A DNA stretch of 28,764 bases from positions 1-28,764 of the forward strand of contig CALBPU010000135.1 of the NCBI GenBank assembly GCA_937899395.1, in the 5' to 3' direction. The notes under the pieces were generated by a model. That model saw only the letters and a list, made by a program, of their open reading frames with translations. It was not told the DNA's origin and did not search any database. This document shows positions 7,022-14,779 of the stretch, one piece after another (the first letter of the stretch is position 1; every line of letters starts with the position of its first letter). The position numbers and the translations under genes were made by a program. Source of the stretch: an uncultured Fretibacterium sp. (GTDB taxonomy: Bacteria > Synergistota > Synergistia > Synergistales > Aminobacteriaceae).

Positions 7022-7885
7022 TCAGCCGTTATGATTTTGGGTGTACATTATTTTATAAGCTTTAGGTGTACAGCCCACTTTTTTTCTAAATGTAACGTAA
7101 AAGTATGACAGATTTGTATAACCGCATTTCTCTGCAATCTCTGTTATTGTATCATTTGTGAATATCAATCTTCTTTGTGCTTCACCGATCTTACAGCTTA
7201 AAATATAAGTATTCATTGTAAAACCAGTGTATTTTTTGAATTGTCTTGCAAGATAATAAACGCTTAAATGAAAATTTTCTGCAATTTTTTCCAAAGATAT
7301 ATCCTCTGTGTAATGTTTTTCGATATACATGCGTACCTCGTGCATAAGCTTACCGCATTCAATATTTTCACGTTTCGTAATAAACTGTTTTGTCTGTTGA
7401 TAAATTATCGTAAGTATAATTTTCAGCAAAGCATTAATATACTTTATGTCAGGTGTGTTAATATTAACGGTCTGCATCAACATATCTCTGAAAAGTGCGT
7501 CCAATAAGGATTTTTTTTCGCCTGATTTTACTATTGGAGAGAGGCTGTCTATAGGAAATACATTATTGAAATTATCATCAACTTTCAATCCATCTATACA
7601 TAAACAAACCTGTTCAATAGGATCAGCAGCGTCTGAACTTTCTGCATGACTAATCATAGGATTTTTGATTACAATATCGCCTTCAGTTAATGTAAAAAAA
7701 CGTCCATCGCAGTATACCGCTCCCTTTCCCCTAAGCACATAGGATATTTCTAAAGAATCCTCGTGTGAGTGCACATGGAATGACCAATCTGAATTATGTT
7801 CGGTTCGTATATAATTAATTGTCCTCAAGTACGGATGTCCAAAGGAAATTTCTATTTCGGGCTTCTCGTAATTTCTGGAATACAT
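7022..7885 (-). CDS. AraC family transcriptional regulator with cupin sensor domain
   Basis: The 287-residue protein has an N-terminal cupin-like ligand domain (HVHSHEDSLEISYVLRGKG at about 36-54, then LTEGDIVIKNPMISHA) and a C-terminal pair of helix-turn-helix motifs. The first HTH is ISLEKIAENFHLSVYYLARQFKK; the second is ITEIAEKCGYTNLSYFYVTFRKK. Between them they match the AraC/XylS domain. The ATG lies just after a GAGGT site. It is transcribed divergently from the enoate-reductase-like gene across a 181-bp gap holding both promoters, so it most likely controls that cassette in response to a small molecule bound by the cupin. The domain type often reads sugars or aromatic and other organic acids; the actual ligand is unknown. 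Confidence 0.9.
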   Translation of the reverse strand: MYSRNYEKPEIEISFGHPYLRTINYIRTEHNSDWSFHVHSHEDSLEISYVLRGKGAVYCDGRFFTLTEGDIVIKNPMISHAESSDAADPIEQVCLCIDGLKVDDNFNNVFPIDSLSPIVKSGEKKSLLDALFRDMLMQTVNINTPDIKYINALLKIILTIIYQQTKQFITKRENIECGKLMHEVRMYIEKHYTEDISLEKIAENFHLSVYYLARQFKKYTGFTMNTYILSCKIGEAQRRLIFTNDTITEIAEKCGYTNLSYFYVTFRKKVGCTPKAYKIMYTQNHNG

Positions 7886-7961
7886 TTCATACCTCCATAG
7901 TGCAAGATTTCAAATAAATTTTAATCAAATAAATAGAAAATTCACTGTTTAACACAAAAAT

Positions 7962-8012
7962 ATTATAACAAATGGGCAAGATATTGCAATCGACAAATAT
8001 CATTTTTACAAA
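7962..8012. promoter_or_regulatory. divergent promoter pair sharing a palindromic -35 box
   Basis: The self-complementary hexamer TTGCAA (7,984-7,989) is a -35 candidate for both strands. On minus it is followed after 16 bp by TATAAT (7,967-7,962) with an extended TG, giving a strong promoter for the AraC gene. On plus it is followed after 17 bp by TACAAA (8,007-8,012), a weaker promoter for the reductase gene. A weak plus promoter beside an AraC-type regulator fits activator-dependent expression. No clear repeated operator half-sites were found. Confidence 0.5.
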
Positions 8013-8066
8013 TAAAATAAAAATAATTATCCTGATTTTATATTTTTATATTGAGGAGGTTAAAAT

Positions 8067-10001
8067 ATGTTCGATCATGTATTCAGTCCAATAACAATTA
8101 AAGGCAAGACAATTAAGAACCGCTTCACTGTTCCCGCTATGGTTACTAACTTCTGCAATAAAGACGGTACAGCAACAGAACGCTACATTGCTTATCATGA
8201 AGCAAAGGCAAAAGGCGGATGGGGACTTATTATAACTGAAGATTACAACGTAGCTCCCGAAGGTCATGGCTTCAGCTGCACTGCAGGCTTATGGAATGAT
8301 GGTCAGATTGAAAGTCATAGCGAACTTCCTAAAAGAGTTCACAAATACGGTGCGACGATTTTGGCACAAATTTATCATTGCGGCCGACAAACTCACAAAA
8401 GCGCAATACCGGAAGGCTGTCATACACGTTCTTCAAGTGCTATTCCCTGTCCGTTTGGCGATGAAATTCCGATCCCTTTCACTACAGAAGAAGTAAAAGA
8501 GATGGTTTCTAAGTACGGAGATGCTGCTGTGCGTGCAAAAAAATGCGGCTTCGATGGTATTGAAATTCATGGTGCACATGGTTATTTAATCACACAGTTT
8601 TTCTCGCCTTACTCCAACAAAAGGCTTGATGAATACGGCGGAAATTTCTGGAACCGCACACGTTTTGCACGAGAAATTATTCAAGATGTCAAGAAAAGAT
8701 GCGGCGATGATTTTATAATTGACATGAGAATTTCTGCTGATGAATTTGTTGAGGGCGGTTTGACTATTGAGGACAGCAAAGCAATCGCTATCATGATGGA
8801 AAATGAAGGTCTTGATATGATTCATGTATCAGTAGGTAATTATTTGTCAGTTGACCTTAACATCGCTTCAAGTTACAGTGCTCACGGTTGGTTCTCGGAT
8901 TGGGCAAAACAAATTAAGGAAGTCGTAAAAATTCCTGTCGTAACAGTATCACGAATTAACGATCCGTTCCTTGCTGATGAAATTCTTGCGTCAGGAAAAG
9001 CCGATTTTGTTGCTATGGGGCGAGCTTCACTCTGTGATCCTGGTATGCCGAACAAAGCCAAAGAAGGCCGTTTTGAAGATATTCGTCGTTGTATTGGCTG
9101 CGATGATGGGTGTGAGGGAGTTTTGTTCACTGATAATCCGTTTACATGCGTGTTAAATCCCGAACTAGGGCATGAATATGAAGGCGATATTCCTGTAACC
9201 GATAAGCCTAAAAAAGTTGCTATAGCTGGAGCTGGCCCTGCAGGACTTTATGCAGCAATAGCAGCAGCGAGGGCAGGACATAAAGTTACGGTCTTTGAGA
9301 GGAGCGATCATAACGGCGGAAATTTCTATACTGCCGCAATTCCTCCTACAAAAGGAGAGATTACAGACTTTCTCGTATGGCAGCGTGTTCAATGTGAAAA
9401 ACTTGGCGTAGATATTCGTTACAATACACCGGCTACGGCAGATTTAATTAAGGCTGGTAATTTCGATAAGATAATTGTAGCTACCGGCTCTCATCCTGCT
9501 GAACCTCCTATACCAGGGTTAAAGGAGTCCGAGATTGTTACAAACGCACAAGAAATATTAGAAGGAAAAGTTATGCCGGGTTCTAATTGCGTAGTGATTG
9601 GTGGCGGACAAGTCGGAGCTGAAACGGCACACTTCCTTGCGCAGCTTTTAAGGAAAGTTACAATTCTCGAAATGCTTCCTGAAATTGCAAAAGACGCTGC
9701 ACTTGCTGTAAACTGGCACTTAAAAGAAAGTCTTGAGAAACGCAAAGTTGATATTCATACCAGCGTGAAAGTCCTTGAGATTAAAAATGACGGTGTGCTT
9801 TACGAAACTCCGGACGGAATAAAAGTTTGTGTTCCTGCTGATACGGTTGTTGTTGCAACAGGGTACCGTTCAAACGAAGCTTTGAAGGAAGAACTAAGCA
9901 ATGCAGGCATTGAATACACCGCTGTAGGAGACGCAGTTCGTGCCCGCAAAGTGTCGCATGCAACACGTGAAGGTTATGACGCAGGGAAAAATATCGGCTA
10001 G
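8067..10001 (+). CDS. NADH:flavin oxidoreductase, 2-enoate reductase / FadH / BaiCD-like, with 4Fe-4S cluster
   Basis: Members of this family reduce activated C=C bonds, passing electrons from NAD(P)H through FAD, a 4Fe-4S cluster and FMN. The 644-residue product has an OYE-like TIM barrel (about 1-370) with the HGAHGYLITQFFSPYSNKR active-site stretch near 168. It has a perfect cluster motif C-x2-C-x3-C-x11-C at C342, C345, C349 and C361. A C-terminal FAD/NAD module carries GAGPAG at 388-393 and GGGQVGAE near 512. GAGGAGG lies 8 bp before the ATG. It is controlled from a divergent AraC gene and followed by an ABM-fold gene. Relatives act on enoates, dienoyl-CoA, bile-acid CoA esters or amines, so the substrate cannot be assigned. 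It may serve anaerobic electron disposal. Confidence 0.9.
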   Translation: MFDHVFSPITIKGKTIKNRFTVPAMVTNFCNKDGTATERYIAYHEAKAKGGWGLIITEDYNVAPEGHGFSCTAGLWNDGQIESHSELPKRVHKYGATILAQIYHCGRQTHKSAIPEGCHTRSSSAIPCPFGDEIPIPFTTEEVKEMVSKYGDAAVRAKKCGFDGIEIHGAHGYLITQFFSPYSNKRLDEYGGNFWNRTRFAREIIQDVKKRCGDDFIIDMRISADEFVEGGLTIEDSKAIAIMMENEGLDMIHVSVGNYLSVDLNIASSYSAHGWFSDWAKQIKEVVKIPVVTVSRINDPFLADEILASGKADFVAMGRASLCDPGMPNKAKEGRFEDIRRCIGCDDGCEGVLFTDNPFTCVLNPELGHEYEGDIPVTDKPKKVAIAGAGPAGLYAAIAAARAGHKVTVFERSDHNGGNFYTAAIPPTKGEITDFLVWQRVQCEKLGVDIRYNTPATADLIKAGNFDKIIVATGSHPAEPPIPGLKESEIVTNAQEILEGKVMPGSNCVVIGGGQVGAETAHFLAQLLRKVTILEMLPEIAKDAALAVNWHLKESLEKRKVDIHTSVKVLEIKNDGVLYETPDGIKVCVPADTVVVATGYRSNEALKEELSNAGIEYTAVGDAVRARKVSHATREGYDAGKNIG

Positions 10002-10016
10002 GAGTGAAAAAAACTT

Positions 10017-10301
10017 ATGATCACAATTATCGCATTATTTCACGTAAAATCGGAATGTGTTGAAAAGTTTAAGGCAATGGCCAAAGAATGTGTTGAAGAA
10101 TCTCGCAAAGAAGAAGGCAACGGCAGCTATTACCTTTACATAGGACTTACGGATAAGACAAAATTTTTCTTCGTTGAAAACTGGAAAGATGAAAAGGCTA
10201 TTGAGAAACATAATGCATCGGCTCATTTCCAAAAGTTTGCAGGAGCTTTTTCCCCTCTTGTTTCAGAACCGCCAATTATAGAACAGACAATAGAAATATA
10301 A
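10017..10301 (+). CDS. ABM-domain (YgiN-like) small protein
   Basis: The 94-residue protein fits the antibiotic biosynthesis monooxygenase fold: a strand MITIIALFHVKSE, a helix CVEKFKAMAKECVEESRKEEG, the YYLY strand, FFFVENWKDEKAIEKHNASAHF, and a closing helix FQKFAGAFSPLV. The NWKDEKAxxxHxxxxHF pattern is the family signature. Such proteins act as dimers, some as quinol monooxygenases; in anaerobes they more likely bind or isomerise small ligands. It begins 15 bp after the reductase stop and ends at a strong terminator, so it belongs to the same transcript and probably to the same substrate pathway. Confidence 0.85.
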   Translation: MITIIALFHVKSECVEKFKAMAKECVEESRKEEGNGSYYLYIGLTDKTKFFFVENWKDEKAIEKHNASAHFQKFAGAFSPLVSEPPIIEQTIEI

Positions 10302-10305
10302 TCAG

Positions 10306-10328
10306 AACTCCCTGCATAAGGGAGTTTT
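10306..10328 (+). terminator. intrinsic terminator of the reductase cassette
   Basis: An 8-bp perfect stem (AACTCCCT and AGGGAGTT) with a GCATA loop is followed by a short T-run. It lies 4 bp after the stop of the ABM gene, which closes the transcript. Confidence 0.75.
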
Positions 10329-10411
10329 CATAATTAAGTTCCTTTAACTTCATTAAACTTCATTAAAACGGAGAAGAAGATGTTTTGCCAACTTCTTAAC
10401 ATCTCCTACAA

Positions 10412-10479
10412 GATTCTTGTCTCCCCTAAGTTAGGGGAGATGTCGAATTTTTTTTCGATTTGACAGAGGGGTCTGTTAC
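10412..10479 (+). repeat. dispersed palindromic repeat, copy A
   Basis: This element consists of a 9-bp perfect palindrome (CTCCCCTAA G TTAGGGGAG, 10,421-10,439) directly followed by a second imperfect hairpin (TGTCGAA ... TTCGATTTGACA) and a trailer AGAGGGGTCTGTTA. The same order recurs at 11,892 and, in degraded inverted form, at 20,504 and 20,355. It lies between convergent genes, downstream of a terminator. No protein is encoded; it resembles intergenic REP/MITE-like elements. Confidence 0.7.
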
Positions 10480-10523
10480 TTTTTAAGTGTTTTTACTATA
10501 CGAATGAGACGAAGGGGTTTTAC

Positions 10524-11777
10524 TTAATCATCGTCATAATCTTCGTCGTCTTCATCTTTTTTACGATCTGCGAACATTTGTTTCTTAAAATTCGGCCATG
10601 CTGCATACATCGTCGATAAAAATCCTCCCAACAAAAATCCCATTATGCAAATTCTTGCCCTCTTAGGTTTATATTTGTAGTCGGGCGGTGTTGCATAGTC
10701 GATTATTGATATGGTCGAGAAATCCGTAAGCTCCGCCAATTTCGCTGCCTCGTAATTCTTTATCATCGTTTCATATTTCGTTCCCGCCAATCTCAATTCC
10801 CTTACGTAACGCTGATATTCAACTCCAAGTTCGGGGATTGCTTCTACCGAAAATCCTATTTCCTTTGAAGCTCCTAATCCTCTTCCGCCGTCTTTGCTTT
10901 TTTGTTCGGCCTCAAGTTTCTTTAACTCATCTTGCATTGCCTGTAACTGTGATTCGGCAAGTTTCAATCTGGGGTTATCGCTCTTGAGGTAACTTCTCAT
11001 TGATGAAATCTCTATATTTTTTGCAGCTATACGGTCATTAAGAGTTGCTATTGAAGTTAAAAGTCCCTTCGACTGTTCAGTAAGTTCTATAACTCCGCTT
11101 GATTTTTGATAATTCATCAAATTTTCCTCAGCTGTCGTAAGTTCCTGCAAAGTCTGTAAAGTTTGTGCCTCAAAAAATTTCGTCCTCTGTCGAGCATCTT
11201 CTAACGACATCGCAGCAATCTTCTTCTGAAGTTCATCGACTAATGTATTCGCCATATCAGCAGCAAGTTGAGGATCTTCATTGAGACACGCTACGGTTAT
11301 AATTCCCGTATTAGTGTCCTCGTTAGTTTCGACGTAAGTCTCAAGGAAAGAATCACGAGCATTAATTCGATATTCCCATTCGTTTTCCTCCATCAAATTA
11401 TATTTGTCAATCATAGTATCAACAACACTGTCGCTCTTAATCAATGCAAGCATAGTTTGACCCGGTGAAGTTGCACCGCCCGGAAGCGAGATACCCAACA
11501 TGCTCGCCATTCCTCCGTATTGAGCCATAAGAGAAGCAGCCCTGCTTCCAGCTTGTTGAGGTGTGAATTTTACGACACCCCTGTAAATAAAAGGCAAGTA
11601 CATAGAATAAGCTAGTGCCGCAGCAGAAAATATAAATGTAACAAAAATTATGAACCATTTCTTTTTCCATACTGCGCTGAAAAGTTCAAGCAAATCTATT
11701 TCAGTTTCATCTTCCTCATAATGATGCGGAGATTGAACGTAAATATATTGCGGTTGAGGTTTGTTATTTTCTTCCAT
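10524..11777 (-). CDS. Wzz/GumC-type polysaccharide chain-length protein
   Basis: The protein is a polysaccharide co-polymerase that sets the length of surface polysaccharide chains and spans the inner membrane with a large periplasmic coiled coil. Its 417 residues show a cytoplasmic N-terminus, a first membrane helix at about 41-61 after IDLLELFSAVWKKKW, a long helical region rich in Leu/Glu/Gln (about 190-330), the proline motif ATPPDYKYKPKRA and a second helix at about 376-394. It ends in a short cytoplasmic tail, which is strongly acidic (DEDDEDYDDD). No tyrosine-kinase domain is fused. It stands alone, flanked by dispersed repeats, with no glycosyltransferase, flippase or polymerase gene nearby. 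Its presence suggests exported surface polysaccharide, possibly O-antigen. Confidence 0.85.
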   Translation of the reverse strand: MEENNKPQPQYIYVQSPHHYEEDETEIDLLELFSAVWKKKWFIIFVTFIFSAAALAYSMYLPFIYRGVVKFTPQQAGSRAASLMAQYGGMASMLGISLPGGATSPGQTMLALIKSDSVVDTMIDKYNLMEENEWEYRINARDSFLETYVETNEDTNTGIITVACLNEDPQLAADMANTLVDELQKKIAAMSLEDARQRTKFFEAQTLQTLQELTTAEENLMNYQKSSGVIELTEQSKGLLTSIATLNDRIAAKNIEISSMRSYLKSDNPRLKLAESQLQAMQDELKKLEAEQKSKDGGRGLGASKEIGFSVEAIPELGVEYQRYVRELRLAGTKYETMIKNYEAAKLAELTDFSTISIIDYATPPDYKYKPKRARICIMGFLLGGFLSTMYAAWPNFKKQMFADRKKDEDDEDYDDD

Positions 11778-11837
11778 AGCTATAAATTAAATCCTTTCGT
11801 TAAAATTTTAGGTCAAGTATAACATTATATTTCCTTA

Positions 11838-11976
11838 ACCCCCTCGCCATTTCATGGCTCTCTCCCCCTTTTCAGGGGGCGCAAGGTTTTGTTCTCTCGT
11901 CTCCCCTGAGAAGGGGAGATGTCAACTTTAGTTGACAGAGGGGTCTGTTAATATCATGAACTGACAGAGGGGTTAT
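11838..11976 (+). repeat. dispersed palindromic repeat, copy B with extra hairpins
   Basis: Four hairpins follow each other: GCCAT/ATGGC (11,846-11,858), CCCCC/GGGGG (11,864-11,879), CTCCCCT/AGGGGAG (11,901-11,918) and TGTCAACT/AGTTGACA (11,920-11,937). They are followed by GAGGGGTCTGTTA and a second partial end, CTGACAGAGGGGTT. The core (11,892-11,951) matches copy A in order and spacing. The two loop sequences differ while the stems are kept, which points to selection on, or recent spread of, the folded form. Confidence 0.7.
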
Positions 11977-11980
11977 AACA

Positions 11981-12685
11981 TCACATCTCGTACAAAAATT
12001 TAATGCACGCATCGCTGAGAGCCTTCAAACTTGAGACCTGACGTTCTGAAGGAAGCCCTGAAGCTTCGTAAGCTAACGGAAGTTCAGTGCAGCCCATTGT
12101 AACAGGGACATCACGTTCACGCCATAATTCATTGACAACATCGTTCATAATTTCGCCTGCTGTTTTAAGGTCGCCTGACTTCACGTAACGAATGCAGGAT
12201 TGAATTTTATCCTGTTGTTCAGTTGAAGGCTTCAAGAAATGGAAACGTTTTTTTTCGGCACACAGAGGGTAAATTAAACTTTTTTGAGTCCCGTCAGTCG
12301 CAAGTAACCATGAACAATTTCCCTTGCTTAAATCTTTAGCTGCTTCAACAGTAACGTCAACAATATGAATCAAAGGCACGGGCAATTCGTCAATGAACCT
12401 GTCGATGAAATAATGAGCTGTGTTACACGGAACAGCTAAAACATCAGCACCCCATTCAACGAGCTGCAACAAATTTTTGCGGATAACGGGTAAAGGATCA
12501 GGCCCTAAACCCATAAGACCATCGCTTCTGTCAGGTGTTTCGGGGTCAGAGAGCATAATAATTTTCGGGTGTTGCGAATCATTTTTAGCAGGAGCGTCCT
12601 TTGCAAGCAGCCTTAAAAATTCAGCACATGCAGCAGGCCCCATGCCTCCCAAAACTCCGAGCGTTTTTTCCGGTTTCGATAACAT
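11981..12685 (-). CDS. aspartate/glutamate racemase family protein
   Basis: The family interconverts L- and D-amino acids without a cofactor, using two cysteines as acid and base. Both are present: C87 in AVPCNTAHYF and C199 in TMGCTELPLAY. The N-terminus LGVLGGMGPAACAEFLRLL is the typical GGMGP signature, and length (234) is standard. A GAGAGGAG site precedes the ATG. It lies 32 bp downstream of two small minus-strand genes and may share their transcript. Whether it feeds D-Asp or D-Glu to peptidoglycan, or handles another amino acid, is not clear; it is closer in pattern to the broad-specificity YgeA/RacX branch than to MurI. Confidence 0.88.
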   Translation of the reverse strand: MLSKPEKTLGVLGGMGPAACAEFLRLLAKDAPAKNDSQHPKIIMLSDPETPDRSDGLMGLGPDPLPVIRKNLLQLVEWGADVLAVPCNTAHYFIDRFIDELPVPLIHIVDVTVEAAKDLSKGNCSWLLATDGTQKSLIYPLCAEKKRFHFLKPSTEQQDKIQSCIRYVKSGDLKTAGEIMNDVVNELWRERDVPVTMGCTELPLAYEASGLPSERQVSSLKALSDACIKFLYEM

Positions 12686-12717
12686 TATAAAAAAACTCCT
12701 CTCTTGAAAATTAAATA

Positions 12718-12900
12718 TTAAATTCTGAAACTTCCCATTTCTTCTTCGGTTAAAATTCTACCAACAGCCTCACGAAAATTTATCATATTTCGCAAGTCAT
12801 ATAATTTTCCGTCAGACGGTTCAGTCAGTCTTCCGTCATCTGAATAATCAGCAATATCATCAAAAAACTTTACTCTCATCTCCCTATAATTTAAGCACAT
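12718..12900 (-). CDS. small hypothetical protein paired with UPF0175
   Basis: The product has 60 residues and no confident family. Its centre, DGRLTEPSDGKLYDLRNMI, is reminiscent of DUF2442-like proteins (an xYDLxxMI-type strand and helix), but the expected C-terminal block is missing and the protein ends LTEEEMGSFRI. It may be truncated. The ATG overlaps the end of the upstream UPF0175 gene by 10 bp, implying translational coupling; an internal ATG (MRVKFFDD) preceded by AGGGAG is an alternative start. The pair may be a small toxin-antitoxin-like unit, although neither residue pattern nor size identifies a toxin. Confidence 0.5.
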   Translation of the reverse strand: MCLNYREMRVKFFDDIADYSDDGRLTEPSDGKLYDLRNMINFREAVGRILTEEEMGSFRI

Positions 12901-13145
12901 GCTATATCCCTTAAAAGTTCTTCATCGTTTTCAAACTGAAAAATATCAATTTCATTTTCTCCTAAAAACAACATAAACTCCTCTTCAGTCATTCCTGCGA
13001 TTTTTGCGCAATATCCAAGCGAAACATTTTTGTAAACGTAATATCCAAGAGCCGCCATTTTTTTGCTGAAAGCCGCAGCCTCTGAAATTTTCATGTTCGT
13101 ATCGTACAAAACCTCGTTGGGTATCTCTATTAATACCTGACACAC
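12891..13145 (-). CDS. UPF0175 family (antitoxin-like) protein
   Basis: The 84-residue product has the UPF0175 core: a helix ISEAAAFSKKMAALGYYV, then VSLGYCAKIAGMTEEEFMLFLGENEI followed by the FQFENDEELLRDI tail. The family is small, contains a ribbon or HTH-like N-terminal part and is found as the first gene of putative toxin-antitoxin pairs. The start is a GTG at 13,145 with AGGAG about 9 bp upstream. It overlaps the next gene by 10 bp. The usual PIN-domain partner is absent; instead an unrecognised 60-residue protein follows. Confidence 0.75.
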   Translation of the reverse strand: MCQVLIEIPNEVLYDTNMKISEAAAFSKKMAALGYYVYKNVSLGYCAKIAGMTEEEFMLFLGENEIDIFQFENDEELLRDIACA

Positions 13146-13249
13146 AATAATAATCTCCTAAAAATTAAAATTTTCACCTTGATAAAATTGATTAAAGGAT
13201 TAAAATTTTAAATATACTATCATAATCTCGGAAAGGAGAAATTTTTGAA

Positions 13250-14779
13250 ATGTATTCATTTTTAGGCGGCCTTGTAATTTTAGTTCTTGGCTATATTGTG
13301 TACGGTTCATTCGTCAACCATATTTTTGCTCCTGACGATCGTAAAACACCTTGTGTTGTTCACCCTGACGGAGTTGATTATGTACCCATTACTCCGGGCA
13401 GAGCATTTTTGATTCAGCTTCTCAACATTGCTGGACTTGGGCCAATATTCGGCGCATTATCCGGAGCAATTTGGGGACCTCAGGTTTATTTGTGGATAGT
13501 TTTCGGAACGATCTTAGCCGGAGCTGTTCATGATTATTTAGTCGGAATGCTCTCAATTAGAAATGACGGTGCGAGTGTTTCGGAAATCACGGGAACATAT
13601 TTAGGCGGTTTAATGAAGTTCATCATGAGAATATTCTCGGTTGTTCTTCTTGTAATGGTCGGAGTAGTTTTCATGGTAGGGCCTGCAGGGCTTCTTGCGA
13701 TTATGTTTGTTCAGGGGCCTGCGGCGGCAACAGGTGCAGTAAGTGCTGAAGCTGCTAAAGCAATGACCCTTATGGGTTATACAACGGCAGAATGGACAAA
13801 AATTTTGACGGTTGTAATTTTGGTTTATTATTTCCTCGCAACTCTTTTACCGATTGATAAAGTAATCGGAAAAATTTATCCGTTGTTCGGACTTTGCTTA
13901 ATTTTCATGGCAATCGGAATCGGCGGAGTAACTGTCTACAATCACATTCAGGGAACAAAACCGATGATCGAACTTTGGGAAGGACTTTACAACATGCACC
14001 CGAAAGCTGACACAACACCGATATGGCCTTTAATGTTCATAACGGTTGCGTGCGGAGCTATTTCAGGTTTCCATGCTACACAGTCCCCGATGATGGCACG
14101 TTGTTTAACATCTGAACGTCAAGGAAGATTTGTATTTTACGGAGCAATGGTAGCTGAAGGAATTATCGCTTTGATTTGGGCAGCAGCAGGAATTGCATTC
14201 TATAACACAGGAACAGGCGGCGAATTTACAACAGCAGGACTTTTTGCAGTAGGCGGAGGAAACTCAACTTCAGTTTATCAAATTTCAGTAGGACTGTTAG
14301 GGCCTATAGGAAGCATTTTGGCAATTCTCGGAGTTGTAGCTTGCCCGATTACTTCAGGCGATACGGCATTCAGAAGTGCGAGATTAACATTAGCTGACTG
14401 GTTCAAGATTGACCAAAAAGGATTTGCACCCAGACTTGCACTTGCACTCCCGTTATTAGCGGCAGGATATGCAATTTCATTCCTTGATTACGGAATTGTA
14501 TGGCGTTATTTCTCATGGTCAAACCAGACTTTGGCAATGATAGCGTTATGGGCAGGAGCAGTATATCTTTGCAGATACGTCGGAGCAGGAAAAGGATTTA
14601 TTGCTGCAATACCGGCAACATTCATGAGCGCAGTAAGTATTACATATTTCTGCATTGCTAAAGAATGTTATTTAGAGCTTCCGAGAATGACAGCTTACGG
14701 AATTGGAATTGGAGCAGCGATTTTGTTCTTTGTAATTTACTACGTAAGAGTTTACGCACCTGAGGTAAAAAAGGCATGA
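13250..14779 (+). CDS. cstA: CstA family carbon starvation / peptide or pyruvate transporter
   Basis: CstA proteins are multi-pass inner-membrane carriers for peptides or pyruvate induced in carbon starvation. The 509-residue product has the family N-terminus (VDYVPITPGRAFLIQLLNIAG at about 45-65), the GPIFGALSGAIWGPQVYLWI and GAVHDYLVGMLSIRNDGAS blocks, and numerous hydrophobic helices throughout. Length is that of the shorter CstA branch (E. coli CstA is near 700). GAAAGGAG lies before the ATG. Its stop overlaps the start of a metallochaperone gene by four bases (ATGA). The promoter was not pinned down; several AT-rich candidates lie in 13,180-13,230. The transported substrate is inferred from family members only. 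Confidence 0.92.
   Translation: MYSFLGGLVILVLGYIVYGSFVNHIFAPDDRKTPCVVHPDGVDYVPITPGRAFLIQLLNIAGLGPIFGALSGAIWGPQVYLWIVFGTILAGAVHDYLVGMLSIRNDGASVSEITGTYLGGLMKFIMRIFSVVLLVMVGVVFMVGPAGLLAIMFVQGPAAATGAVSAEAAKAMTLMGYTTAEWTKILTVVILVYYFLATLLPIDKVIGKIYPLFGLCLIFMAIGIGGVTVYNHIQGTKPMIELWEGLYNMHPKADTTPIWPLMFITVACGAISGFHATQSPMMARCLTSERQGRFVFYGAMVAEGIIALIWAAAGIAFYNTGTGGEFTTAGLFAVGGGNSTSVYQISVGLLGPIGSILAILGVVACPITSGDTAFRSARLTLADWFKIDQKGFAPRLALALPLLAAGYAISFLDYGIVWRYFSWSNQTLAMIALWAGAVYLCRYVGAGKGFIAAIPATFMSAVSITYFCIAKECYLELPRMTAYGIGIGAAILFFVIYYVRVYAPEVKKA

Noticed and set aside
8046..8267. Minus-strand frames opposite the reductase and hydrogenase genes
   Set aside because: They mirror strongly conserved coding sequence on plus and have no independent support.
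11838..11976. CRISPR-like array of short repeats
   Set aside because: The hairpins differ in sequence and have no equal spacers; no cas genes are present.
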